Shown here one piece after another: positions 55,784-64,000 of a DNA stretch of 64,000 nt. Position 1 is the stretch's first letter; every line of letters begins with the position of its first letter. Under the pieces are notes generated by a model. It ran no database searches and was not told the origin of the DNA. It worked only from the letters and a program-made list of their open reading frames with translations. The DNA comes from Pseudocitrobacter faecalis (GTDB taxonomy: Bacteria; Pseudomonadota; Gammaproteobacteria; Enterobacterales; Enterobacteriaceae). The stretch is taken from contig QNRL01000002.1 in the NCBI GenBank assembly GCA_003315335.1, forward strand, positions 62,001-126,000. The letters run 5' to 3'. The position numbers and the translations under genes are program-made.

Positions 55784-56710
55784 TTATTCCAAATCGTCAT
55801 CGTCATTAATGGTGAAATCATCCGCTACCGGGCGCATCGCTGAGCAGTAATATCCTGTGGCTGTTGTTCGATAGCGCCAAAGCAGCGGTTCTATATCGGT
55901 AATGCGGTGCAGTCCTCGCCATTCGCCAACGCCATATACGGCCTCGACAAAAGCGAAAGGCGTGTTTTCATCGCGTGCATTCGCCACCTCTCCAGGTTTG
56001 TAAAGCGGTGAAATACGTTGATAGCCGCACATCAGCGGCACCAGATACCCCGGCATCGGTTTGGGTTGATATTCCCATCGTGCATCGCCCCTTTCATCCG
56101 GTGCTTGTGACTGATATTTGATGGCGGAAAAATCAAGCCATGCATCCAGACGCGACATTTCAGGGTGCTGTTGATGGTGTTCAACCAGCCATTCACTGCG
56201 GTCAAACAAGACGAAGCCAGGCATTAAGCGCCAGAGGATCTTGCGGAGCTGTTTTTCATCTTCCGGAGCCGAAAAGATATGTGGGTCACGCATGCTAATA
56301 ATGCTGCCGCCCGCCAGTTTTTGGCTTTGACAGAGCATTTTCAGGTGAGTGCAAAGCGCCTCTTTCCCATAGTCACCGTTGATAATTTCGCCCTGACACT
56401 CCACCACCAGCGAAACCGTGAGATGCATTCGCCCCTCTTCATTAAAGGAAGCCGTGTTCCCCTCTTTGGTCAACGGGTTACGGGTGAGCGCAAACTGATA
56501 ATCGCGCCTGGAGGTGTACGCATGTACCTGATACTCATGACTCACGACGGCACAACCTTCAAAACGAACACCGTACTCCTCGCAGACTTTGCGCGAGAGC
56601 GCGTGCACGTACCCCAGGAAATGGGTTATTGCCGGAAATCCCCAGGTGAGCCCAGCGACAGCATTGGCATTTTCGATACGCAGGTGCGGCAATACAAGCA
56701 AGTAACTCAT
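55784..56710 (-). CDS. cas5f: Type I-F Cascade subunit Cas5f (Csy2)
   Basis: Cas5f binds the crRNA 5' handle and pairs with Cas8f at the foot of the Csy complex. The start [20 protein letters not shown] at 56710 is the family start and follows GGAGG at 7 bases; it gives 308 residues. It overlaps the cas8f stop by 4 bp (ATGA). Family stretches [18 protein letters not shown] and GYQRISPLY are visible. The C-terminus is an acidic run (NDDDDLE). Confidence 0.96.
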   Translation of the reverse strand: MSYLLVLPHLRIENANAVAGLTWGFPAITHFLGYVHALSRKVCEEYGVRFEGCAVVSHEYQVHAYTSRRDYQFALTRNPLTKEGNTASFNEEGRMHLTVSLVVECQGEIINGDYGKEALCTHLKMLCQSQKLAGGSIISMRDPHIFSAPEDEKQLRKILWRLMPGFVLFDRSEWLVEHHQQHPEMSRLDAWLDFSAIKYQSQAPDERGDARWEYQPKPMPGYLVPLMCGYQRISPLYKPGEVANARDENTPFAFVEAVYGVGEWRGLHRITDIEPLLWRYRTTATGYYCSAMRPVADDFTINDDDDLE

Positions 56711-58017
56711 TTCAGCGCCTCCTGCACGATAGCGTCCATTTCCCGCATTCGCTGACGAAACAGTGGTAACGTACGCCATGCCTTATGCTCAACCGCCCCA
56801 ACATCCAGGCTTGCCTTTTTCAGGCGATAATTGAGCCAGCGCGCGAAGTCGTCAGCCACGCCAACTTGCCAGTCATCCTTGTCTCGCTCCAGGCGGAATA
56901 TTTCATCCGTTTTGCTGCGCCACGGATCCAGCCACAGCTGCTGATGGAGCGGCATCTCCGGGCAATTCTGGCTCCAGCCCTGCCATTTTTCCTGCTGGAA
57001 CGCTGAGGCCTGCATAAACAGAAGATCGATAAGCTCATCAACGTACTGTGCTCTGGCGCTACGAATTCGAATATTGTTTCGTTCGACGTTCGCCTTCAGC
57101 AGAAACGTCATGCTGGCGATGATGTGTAATGCTGAATGATTAAACTCACCGCGCGGGGCAAAAATACTGCGCAAATTTCGCGGAGCGCGTTGCAGACTCA
57201 CCCAGGCGGGAGGGCGCGAAGGTAACAACCACGCACGGCCACCACGTGAACTATTTAGGGCCGAGATGTTTTGCGGCTTGGTGCCGCCAAAATGCATTTC
57301 AGCGAGATTCGGATAACGAATATCAGCCTGCGCGTGCCATTTTCCTGCCCGATGTGCTTCTCGGATTGCTTTAGCTTCTTCGCCAAAGCGCGCAGCAACC
57401 AACTTTTCGTGCATCGCCTGAGTTAACGACGTCGCGAACAGTGGGCAAAGCAAATGGTAATCGCCTGCAACGGGAAAGTAGATTTGTTTAGCCAGTTTAT
57501 GAGAGGTGGGCAGTGACGATGCCAGCGCCTGGCTAAATCCGGTCACCCACTGCACAAGTTGTGCCTCATTCTCGGCCAGTGCTTTGAGCGATTGATGATC
57601 GCCACGTTTAAGGCAAGCCAGAAGCGAATCGCCGTCCACTTCTGTTTGCAGCAGTTTTGCAACATCCAGCGCTGCTGCGTTTCCTACGGCATCGGTTGCA
57701 ACGTTACTGAGTGAAGAAGTATCAAGATAGATACCGTCACTCATGGCGTCCCGATATAGGCTACTGCTTTTAGCGTCTCCATGGGTAAATTTAGCCGCAT
57801 GGGTAACCAGCCGGACTTGACCCGCGCGCTTGGCGGCATCGGTCAGCCAATTCCGCACTTCATAACGTAATTCCAGCTCATGACGCTCCAGCGCAATAGC
57901 GCTGGCCGCTTCCCCCTGCGCCAGCCGTTTGGCTGCGTCCTTATCGAAGGCATCCAGTTTGGGTTGCCTTCGGGAAGCAATATACTCATTAATAAAATCC
58001 GCAAGACTCTTGTTCAA
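56707..58017 (-). CDS. cas8f: Type I-F large subunit Cas8f (Csy1)
   Basis: Cas8f recognises the PAM (a CC/GG dinucleotide in type I-F) and, once the R-loop forms, recruits Cas2-3. At 436 residues it has the usual length. The PAM-reading loop GGTKPQN is at 244-250, placing Lys247 (the wedge lysine) and Asn250 exactly at the positions used by the Pseudomonas protein. NAAA near residue 113 corresponds to the second PAM-contact region. It begins 22 bp after cas2-3. Confidence 0.96.
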   Translation of the reverse strand: MNKSLADFINEYIASRRQPKLDAFDKDAAKRLAQGEAASAIALERHELELRYEVRNWLTDAAKRAGQVRLVTHAAKFTHGDAKSSSLYRDAMSDGIYLDTSSLSNVATDAVGNAAALDVAKLLQTEVDGDSLLACLKRGDHQSLKALAENEAQLVQWVTGFSQALASSLPTSHKLAKQIYFPVAGDYHLLCPLFATSLTQAMHEKLVAARFGEEAKAIREAHRAGKWHAQADIRYPNLAEMHFGGTKPQNISALNSSRGGRAWLLPSRPPAWVSLQRAPRNLRSIFAPRGEFNHSALHIIASMTFLLKANVERNNIRIRSARAQYVDELIDLLFMQASAFQQEKWQGWSQNCPEMPLHQQLWLDPWRSKTDEIFRLERDKDDWQVGVADDFARWLNYRLKKASLDVGAVEHKAWRTLPLFRQRMREMDAIVQEALK

Positions 58018-58039
58018 AGATTCCCTCCTGTCGCCCCCT

Positions 58040-61000
58040 TTACGGGGCGCGAAATACCCCTAGCCACGGGTGATAACACCAGCCTTCAATTGCATCGTCT
58101 TCACTGACGGATACCCTTACCTCAAAAAATTTTTCTCCGACTCGCGCGATTTCCATGCCCTGCTTTTCCGCCAGCTCCAGCATCATTTGCCGATAATCCA
58201 GCTCGCCCCAGCACACTACGCCACGGACACAAATGACATCCTCATGAACCAGCGTTTGCGCTTTTCCCACATTCCCATCCAGGCGTGAACAGAAAACCGG
58301 TTCACTCTCCTCCTCTTCCATATGCAGGTAGAGCACAGTTTCAGGTTGCGACCGACGAAACGGCGTTCGCCGCTGCATCCATCCGTTCCAGGACAACGAT
58401 TTTCGCCACCATTGCGCGGCCACAATCGACTGACTCCTGCTGTTTAGCAGCTCATCTTTCAGACGTTGATGCTCAAGCGCCGCCAGCTTGTTATCCGCGT
58501 GATCTGCGATAATCCTCGGCAAGGCATTGATTGTGCGAATGTCCTGCGACGGCAGTATTTCGCGAACGTCATGACACGCCAGAAGATGGCGTTTGTTTTC
58601 GAATCCGGGATGACAGAACGCGGGGGATTGATGCTTCAGCGCTTTAATGTTGTGGCTCAGGATCGCCAGGTTCTCACTTGTCGGTTCCTTGCGTCGATGC
58701 CGCTGTATACGCCCGGCAAACTGGATAATCGACCGCATGGAACTGGGCTCAATAATGCCCCAATCCGCATCCCAGTCTCGGCCAACTTCAATAACGGAAG
58801 TGCCAAGCACCACAAAAAGATGGTGTTTTTCCGAACGATTTCGCACTGCATCGGCAATATCCGCATTCAGCCAAAAGGCCTCTTCCCGATGACGCGTAAA
58901 TGCGCTATCCAGACGTTTTTCAATTAATGAACGCACCGCCAGGGGATGACGGGCGTGATAGACACAGTAATGAATGCAAATATCGTCTGGCGAGGGCATC
59001 GCTATTAATGCCTTCGCCACGGCGACTAACGGGTTGATATTGGCGAATCTCACCAGCCCCAGCGAGACAGTTTTACCGCTATCATGGGTTTCATGATGCG
59101 CCGCATGTAACGCCAGCATTTGCGCGTGCAGAGTTGTACTGACGTTGGCAATCACTGAGGAAGTCTCGGCTGAACCAGGCGGAACGGGGGTAATGTACCC
59201 AAAATGGAGGCGAGGTTTCGCTATCAGCATCTTTGCGCGTTGGGTGATAAAGTTCTGGTGGATGCGCTTAAAGTTTGGTCCATCGCCAATTTGCTCCGCG
59301 TGGACAGATTTTTCATCAAACCACGCGCAGCAAATATTAACGGGCCGATCGCTCACGCCGCAGGACACCTGCCAGACTTTGCGCCCGGCCAGATAGGCTG
59401 CGTACAGAGCCTGAATCAAATCGGGCGGAAGTGTCGCCGACGAAAGCAGCACACGTGCACCCAGCATGCCCGCCCAGTTGACGAGACGACACACAGCGTG
59501 GAGGTCGGCAATGTCGAAATCATCAGGCTCATCCAGCACAAGATCGCTGGTCAGCAGTCGCAGCATCGCCGGAAGCTGCGCGCCACCACGAACGCCTTCC
59601 GTTGCCGGGATCAGATGATCGATCGTTGTCACCAAAACCGGCGCACTCACCAATGCCGCGACCGCCCCATCTCCCTGCAACCATTTATCTAAAATACCGG
59701 GATGAGTGGCCCCTTCGTAGTGCACATATTGCTGTACCTCGGCGAGCGGCGATTGCGAATCACTTCCGCGATCGGATTCATATTTTTCATCTGCGCTTTG
59801 CTGCCATAGCTGCTTTACCGCTGCCGACCCAATCAGAACAGCCAGATCGTCGCTTTCAAGCTGCAATCGTTCGCGAAGCGCTTCGCCCGTTTGCAAGGTT
59901 AGCGTTCGCAGGCCCAATGCGACGGTGAAACGGCAGCCGTCTTGTTCATCAGAAAGGGCATACATAACGCGAGCATTGGCGAACGTTTTTCCGCAACCTG
60001 TCGACGCCATATTCACTCCGAAAAATCCTTCTTCACGGCTACAATCGCGCAGGGCTCGGGCAGTATCCCAGGCAGCATTTTGCCAGTGAAAAAGTGGCGA
60101 GGAGGCACGCTTGCTAAAGCCTTTATGACGAGCGATAGCAGGAAGTGACGCGCGCGCATGCGAGATCTGCCGTCCCAACACAAACGCGTGGTGGGCCACG
60201 CCAGCCAGATGCTCATCCACGTGCTGTTTCATAGCGCCGGTATTTCTGTCGCTGTTCGCCCATGGCGGGTAATCCGCGTCATGCCAAATAGCGTTGGGTA
60301 TGCTCGCAGAGTAGAAATGGTCAGCCAGCATCAGGCAGAAACGCGCCATATGAAGAGTAAATAGTTGATTTATCAGCCCCCACTTTTTTAATGTGGCGGC
60401 TTGCTGCGCCCGGCGGGCAATTTGCCGCGCCTTTTCCCGCCATACGCGGCTTTGCAACGGAGTACCGTGGGGAAATGTCCAGACGTTATTGAAATCAGAG
60501 TACGTCCATTCATCGCTACGATGGTTAAGGGCATTCCAGTCGGCATTAAGTTGATTTTCAAGCCAGCTATCGCAATGTTCCAGAGATTCCATACTTCTGC
60601 TTTGGAAGTTCTCCGGCAGGCGGTGATGCGACAAAATCAGCCAGGCGACTGTTTTCGCCAGTGGCGGTAACGTGCGAAACGGACTATTGGTGAAGGTTTG
60701 ATGATCCTTACACAACCGTTCCAGAATTGCAGACTCATCTACCGGCGTGAGACGCCCCAGTTTATCCAGCCACTCTTCGTCCGCCTGCTCTCCGACAAAC
60801 GCCTGGAACAATCGTACAGAGATCCACTCATGCCGATAAGGCTGATAACGTTTCGCATCTTTCCCGGTCAGGCTGGCCTGAAAACTGTGTCCGGCTTTAC
60901 CGAAATCGTGAAACAACCCGGCGATGGCCGCCAGTAACGCGATACTTTCCGCACATTGCCAACGCAGCTCTTCGCGACGTCCGGGTTGGGGTCTTGTTGT

Positions 61001-61276
61001 CCGGTTGGTCGGCACTCGTCCCTGCGCATTAAAACGCCGGAGATTACCGACAATCCACAACAGCTCAGTTTGACCATTTTTCTTCAACCAGTGACAGGCA
61101 ACGGCGGTATTACGTCTGGCGGTTTTCCGCAACAATCGCCATAGCGTATTGACGCCTTCCATGGTGATCGCCGTCTGCCAGGCCGCGTCACCGGTTCGTT
61201 CAGCAAACTGATCGATAATCCGACAACTCTCTACGCGCGCGTTTTTGGTGCAGCGGGAAATGATCAACACATTCAT
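58040..61276 (-). CDS. cas3: Type I-F Cas2-Cas3 fusion nuclease-helicase
   Basis: In type I-F, Cas2 is fused to the N-terminus of Cas3, joining adaptation and interference. The Cas2-like part covers about residues 1-90 (MNVLIISRCTKNARVESCR). The HD nuclease has H123-D124 (LFHDFGKAGH), H149 and HH at 217-218. The helicase has Walker A STGCGKTF near 425-432, a DExD-type box DEPD at 582-585 and SAT at 613-615, followed by a second RecA domain and a C-terminal domain. It has 1078 residues and is intact. The start overlaps the cas1 stop by 4 bp. Confidence 0.98.
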   Translation of the reverse strand: MNVLIISRCTKNARVESCRIIDQFAERTGDAAWQTAITMEGVNTLWRLLRKTARRNTAVACHWLKKNGQTELLWIVGNLRRFNAQGRVPTNRTTRPQPGRREELRWQCAESIALLAAIAGLFHDFGKAGHSFQASLTGKDAKRYQPYRHEWISVRLFQAFVGEQADEEWLDKLGRLTPVDESAILERLCKDHQTFTNSPFRTLPPLAKTVAWLILSHHRLPENFQSRSMESLEHCDSWLENQLNADWNALNHRSDEWTYSDFNNVWTFPHGTPLQSRVWREKARQIARRAQQAATLKKWGLINQLFTLHMARFCLMLADHFYSASIPNAIWHDADYPPWANSDRNTGAMKQHVDEHLAGVAHHAFVLGRQISHARASLPAIARHKGFSKRASSPLFHWQNAAWDTARALRDCSREEGFFGVNMASTGCGKTFANARVMYALSDEQDGCRFTVALGLRTLTLQTGEALRERLQLESDDLAVLIGSAAVKQLWQQSADEKYESDRGSDSQSPLAEVQQYVHYEGATHPGILDKWLQGDGAVAALVSAPVLVTTIDHLIPATEGVRGGAQLPAMLRLLTSDLVLDEPDDFDIADLHAVCRLVNWAGMLGARVLLSSATLPPDLIQALYAAYLAGRKVWQVSCGVSDRPVNICCAWFDEKSVHAEQIGDGPNFKRIHQNFITQRAKMLIAKPRLHFGYITPVPPGSAETSSVIANVSTTLHAQMLALHAAHHETHDSGKTVSLGLVRFANINPLVAVAKALIAMPSPDDICIHYCVYHARHPLAVRSLIEKRLDSAFTRHREEAFWLNADIADAVRNRSEKHHLFVVLGTSVIEVGRDWDADWGIIEPSSMRSIIQFAGRIQRHRRKEPTSENLAILSHNIKALKHQSPAFCHPGFENKRHLLACHDVREILPSQDIRTINALPRIIADHADNKLAALEHQRLKDELLNSRSQSIVAAQWWRKSLSWNGWMQRRTPFRRSQPETVLYLHMEEEESEPVFCSRLDGNVGKAQTLVHEDVICVRGVVCWGELDYRQMMLELAEKQGMEIARVGEKFFEVRVSVSEDDAIEGWCYHPWLGVFRAP

Positions 61277-62256
61277 GCTTCGGCCTTAGCCAGCGCGCGT
61301 GCGGTTTCCTGAAGCGAAGAAATCATAACGTCCAGCGCGTCTGCCTGTTGGAAGGCGGCGATGCAGCGCTGCCGAAATTCCTGCGCGTCCTCGCCAGCCA
61401 TTGCCGCGAGAAACGCCTGTGGCATGACCAGGGCATCTTTTATTAAATCAGCAAGATCAAAAACCAGCCCGCCGCGCCGGGTTTTCCCATGCATCACGGC
61501 TAACCCATGTGGGATCCCCGTAACCCAGGCTGCTACCGCCGCCAGGCCGTATGCCAGGTAGTTGCCTTGATCGAGAAAGCGGTTTGCTATATCGATTCCA
61601 CCACCGCGTTTAGCGCGGGTAAAATCACCATATCCCACCGTTTGACTGACCGTTTTATAGAGAGCTTTAGTCAGTTTCGCTTCCGCCAGCATCAAAAGCG
61701 TGTGGTTTTCTGACTGACGCATCTCATCCCGGGCCCGCTGGAGTAATCCACACAGCGATTGCGGATCCGGTTGAAAAAGAGAATCGCGTTGCATTGACGT
61801 ACTGAGCCAACGTTTTTCGATTTGCGCCAGACGAATTGCCTGGAAACGCTTCGCGGCTTCAAGACGCTTCTGATCATCAAACCAAAATGAAACCCACTGC
61901 TGAAGGTACTCCGTGGGACGGTATTCGCTTTGTGGGCTTAGCCAGGAGACATCCACATCCACTTCATTTGCAGCATAAAGCGGCGTGCCATCCGTACCGC
62001 AAAACCCCACCATCACTCCCGCATGGGCGAATTCACGCATCGCAGCCTGAGTGACTGATGTCCCCATGCCAAGCATCAGGGCCGTGGTGTTAGCAATAGG
62101 GATATTCCAGTAAAAAGACTCTTTGCCCTCACTGGTCACATACTCCACACGCCCACCGTTGACCTGCACCCGACACTTTTCCAGATAATAAATATTGGCG
62201 CGTTTAGAGTGCAGAATGGTTTTCAGGTCCGAGGGCGTGAGATAGTGAGCAGGCAT
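61273..62256 (-). CDS. cas1: Type I-F CRISPR integrase Cas1
   Basis: Cas1 with the Cas2 domain of Cas2-3 integrates new spacers at the leader end of the array. The ATG at 62256, seven bases after AGGA, gives 327 residues; a GTG two codons upstream is also in frame. The metal-binding residues are E192 (AEAKLTKAL), H256 (MHGKTRRGG), D267 and D270 (VFDLADL). The motif RANIYYLEKCRVQVNGGRVEY is typical of the I-F branch. It is the first gene of the operon. Confidence 0.98.
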   Translation of the reverse strand: MPAHYLTPSDLKTILHSKRANIYYLEKCRVQVNGGRVEYVTSEGKESFYWNIPIANTTALMLGMGTSVTQAAMREFAHAGVMVGFCGTDGTPLYAANEVDVDVSWLSPQSEYRPTEYLQQWVSFWFDDQKRLEAAKRFQAIRLAQIEKRWLSTSMQRDSLFQPDPQSLCGLLQRARDEMRQSENHTLLMLAEAKLTKALYKTVSQTVGYGDFTRAKRGGGIDIANRFLDQGNYLAYGLAAVAAWVTGIPHGLAVMHGKTRRGGLVFDLADLIKDALVMPQAFLAAMAGEDAQEFRQRCIAAFQQADALDVMISSLQETARALAKAEA

Positions 62257-62379
62257 AAGCACATCCTGTGATTATTGCTTTTAGATTGATTAGGCGTAAT
62301 AAACCATTGTTGCAATACACAAACATTGATCAATGTCGTGATTATTCACTTGCTAACTAAATTAGTGTAAAAAGGCGGG
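62257..62379 (-). promoter_or_regulatory. cas operon promoter region
   Basis: This AT-rich 123 bp between cas1 and the eroded end of array 2 should hold the cas promoter. It contains a perfect 14-bp palindrome ACATTGATCAATGT at 62323-62336, centred 73 bp before the cas1 ATG. No convincing -35/-10 pair can be fixed by eye. Confidence 0.55.
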
Positions 62380-62467
62380 AATTTGGGTTTTCAGGGCGGC
62401 AGTGATGCCCGCATCCAGCGGCGGAATTCTTTGGCGATATTTCTACGTGGTTTGCCCGGCGGTGAAC
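62380..62467 (-). repeat. Two decayed CRISPR repeats beyond array 2
   Basis: The sequence at 62440-62467 matches the repeat at about 20 of 28 positions. That at 62380-62407 matches at about 15 of 28, including CGGCAGTGA in the right place. Both sit exactly on the 60-bp register of array 2. They are dying repeats at its old end. Confidence 0.75.
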
Positions 62468-62499
62468 GGCTTACTGCGTATTCCGGTGATTATGAAGAT

Positions 62500-64000
62500 T
62501 TTCTAGGCTGCCTGTACGGCAGTGAACAGAAACTCGTTGCGAGCCTGACCGAACGCGGCTTTCTAAGCTGCCTGTACGGCAGTGAACAGGCCATTTTCGG
62601 TTCGACACCGACAGTCACCTTTCTAAGCTGCCTGTACGGCAGTGAACTATTCGCGCGTGTATCGAGATCGTCGGCTGTGTTTTCTAAGCTGCCTGTACGG
62701 CAGTGAACCCAGATATAGCGGCGGCCAGCTCGCCGGGGGTTTTCTAAGCTGCCTGTACGGCAGTGAACTATCGGAGTAGCAGCACGCACGCTGGCGAACT
62801 TTTCTAAGCTGCCTATACGGCAGTGAACTCACCTGATTAATTTAATCCACCAGCGGTGCTTTTCTAAGCTGCCTGTACGGCAGTGAACATCCCACTGCAT
62901 GGTCTCCAGATCCCATTCAGTTTTCTAAGCTGCCTTTACGGCAGTGAACGATAGAGGGCCGGGGGCTGCATACTCGGTTATTTTCTAAGCTGCCTGTACG
63001 GCAGTGAACCGTGCCGTACCCACCCCGCCTACGCTGGTCTGTTTCTAAGCTGCCTGTACGGCAGTGAACCGGTATCCGTCAAAAATCAAGCTATGCACAT
63101 GTTTCTAAGCTGCCTGTACGGCAGTGAACCAGCTCACGCAGCTGGCGAACGGCAAACAAACTTTCTAAGCTGCCTGTACGGCAGTGAACCATGATTTTTC
63201 AGCCGGGCTAGTGCGTTTTGATTTCTAAGCTGCCTGTACGGCAGTGAACCGCACCGCGCAAGGCATCAGCCACCGCAGTCGTTTCTAAGCTGCCTGTACG
63301 GCAGTGAACGCCGGTTGTCTGCCAACACTGAGAGTCTCCACTTTCTAAGCTGCCTGTACGGCAGTGAACCTCGTCAGGTGCTAAATCGCGGGGGCCCCTC
63401 TTTTCTAAGCTGCCTGTACGGCAGTGAACGTTGACCGTCGCCCACAGATACGGCAACTGCGTTTCTAAGCTGCCTGTACGGCAGTGAACCTCCACTAACC
63501 GCCTGAGATGATTTTCTCCTTTTTCTAAGCTGCCTGTACGGCAGTGAACACAAACCCCACGTCCATAACGCGAGTTCCGCGCTTTCTAAGCTGCCTGTAC
63601 GGCAGTGAACGTTATTGAGCAAGTTGCACAGTGTTTGAGCGGTTTCTAAGCTGCCTGTACGGCAGTGAACCAAACGAGTTACAAAGCGCTGTAGAAACGC
63701 ATAGTTTCTAAGCTGCCTGTACGGCAGTGAACTAAAAAAAATTTCGGAAAAGTGCCCGTTTATCTTTCTAAGCTGCCTGTACGGCAGTGAACGAGGAATA
63801 TTCGTAAGGTTCGCGCTTGCATGCTTTCTAAGCTGCCTGTACGGCAGTGAACTTCGCAACGAGCTAGAGGGGATAAAATCCAGATTTCTAAGCTGCCTGT
63901 ACGGCAGTGAACCGGGTTGTGCGGTCGAAATTCCCGCGCCGCCATTTCTAAGCTGCCTGTACGGCAGTGAACATGGCGATCTGTCGCGCATGTCGCCGAA
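62500..64000 (-). CRISPR. Type I-F CRISPR array 2 (25 repeats seen, continues past the window)
   Basis: Twenty-five 28-bp repeats of the same type and orientation as array 1 are seen, with 24 complete spacers of mostly 32 bases (some 33, one 34) and a 25th cut by the window end. The last-transcribed repeat at 62500 has one change in the handle-forming end. Those at 62801 and 62922 differ only in the hairpin loop. The old end faces cas1, so the leader and newest spacers lie to the right, outside the window. Confidence 0.98.

Noticed and set aside
62323-62336. FNR box in front of cas1
   Set aside because: TTGATCAA has the two half-sites fused with no four-base spacer, so it does not fit TTGATNNNNATCAA.
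63853-63884. Shared sequence TCGCAACGAG between this spacer and the reverse complement of the spacer at 62528-62559
   Set aside because: The match is only ten bases and stops at once on both sides, as expected by chance among many spacers.

Overview
This window comes from the chromosome of an enterobacterium close to Escherichia, Salmonella and Citrobacter. Almost every protein is near-identical in length and motif content to its E. coli K-12 counterpart, and the gene order is that of the K-12 infA-to-mukB segment read in the opposite direction. The genus is not certain; Citrobacter or a near relative is my best guess. No rRNA, tRNA, IS element or prophage was recognised.

Layout, left to right. 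(1) 1-9.1 kb: the condensin operon cmoM-mukF-mukE-mukB on the minus strand, divergent elyC, and ycbJ. (2) 9.2-24.1 kb, minus strand: an envelope and core-metabolism block. It holds kdsB-ycaR-ycaQ-lpxK-msbA-ycaI (KDO activation, lipid A 4'-kinase and flippase, a DNA glycosylase, a ComEC-like protein), ihfB, rpsA, cmk, the outer-membrane quality-control protease ycaL, aroA, serC and ycaP. (3) 24.2-30.5 kb, plus strand: ycaO, then the anaerobic formate module focA-pflB-pflA under a conserved FNR site. (4) 30.5-34 kb: an accessory-looking pair, a LysR regulator divergent from a secreted Ntn-type choloylglycine/penicillin V acylase-like hydrolase, followed by ycaD. The ycaC gene that K-12 carries near here is absent. 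(5) 34-46.4 kb, minus strand: the DMSO reductase operon dmsABC with an FNR site, serS, lolA-rarA, SOS-controlled ftsK, and lrp. (6) 46.9-52.7 kb, plus strand: trxB, cydD-cydC, aat, infA.

(7) 52.8-64 kb: a complete type I-F (Ypest) CRISPR-Cas system in the infA-clpA interval, a known enterobacterial site for this subtype. The operon cas1 - cas2-3 - cas8f - cas5f - cas7f - cas6f reads leftward as one tightly packed unit with 4-bp overlaps or short gaps. It is flanked by two arrays whose crRNA strand is also the minus strand. Array 1 (17 intact plus 1 degenerate repeat) has its leader beside cas6f, and that leader contains an exact match to the IHF consensus. Array 2 (25 repeats visible) runs off the right edge. 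Its old, decaying end faces the cas1 promoter. Key residues of Cas1, Cas2-3, Cas6f and Cas8f are in place, so the system looks functional.

The main things to look at again are the CRISPR locus architecture: the IHF site in the leader, a perfect palindrome ahead of cas1, phased eroded repeats, repeat-loop variants, and the head-to-tail placement of array 2 and the cas operon. After these come the LysR/hydrolase pair and several strong inverted repeats in leaders (lrp, lolA, ycbJ, LysR).
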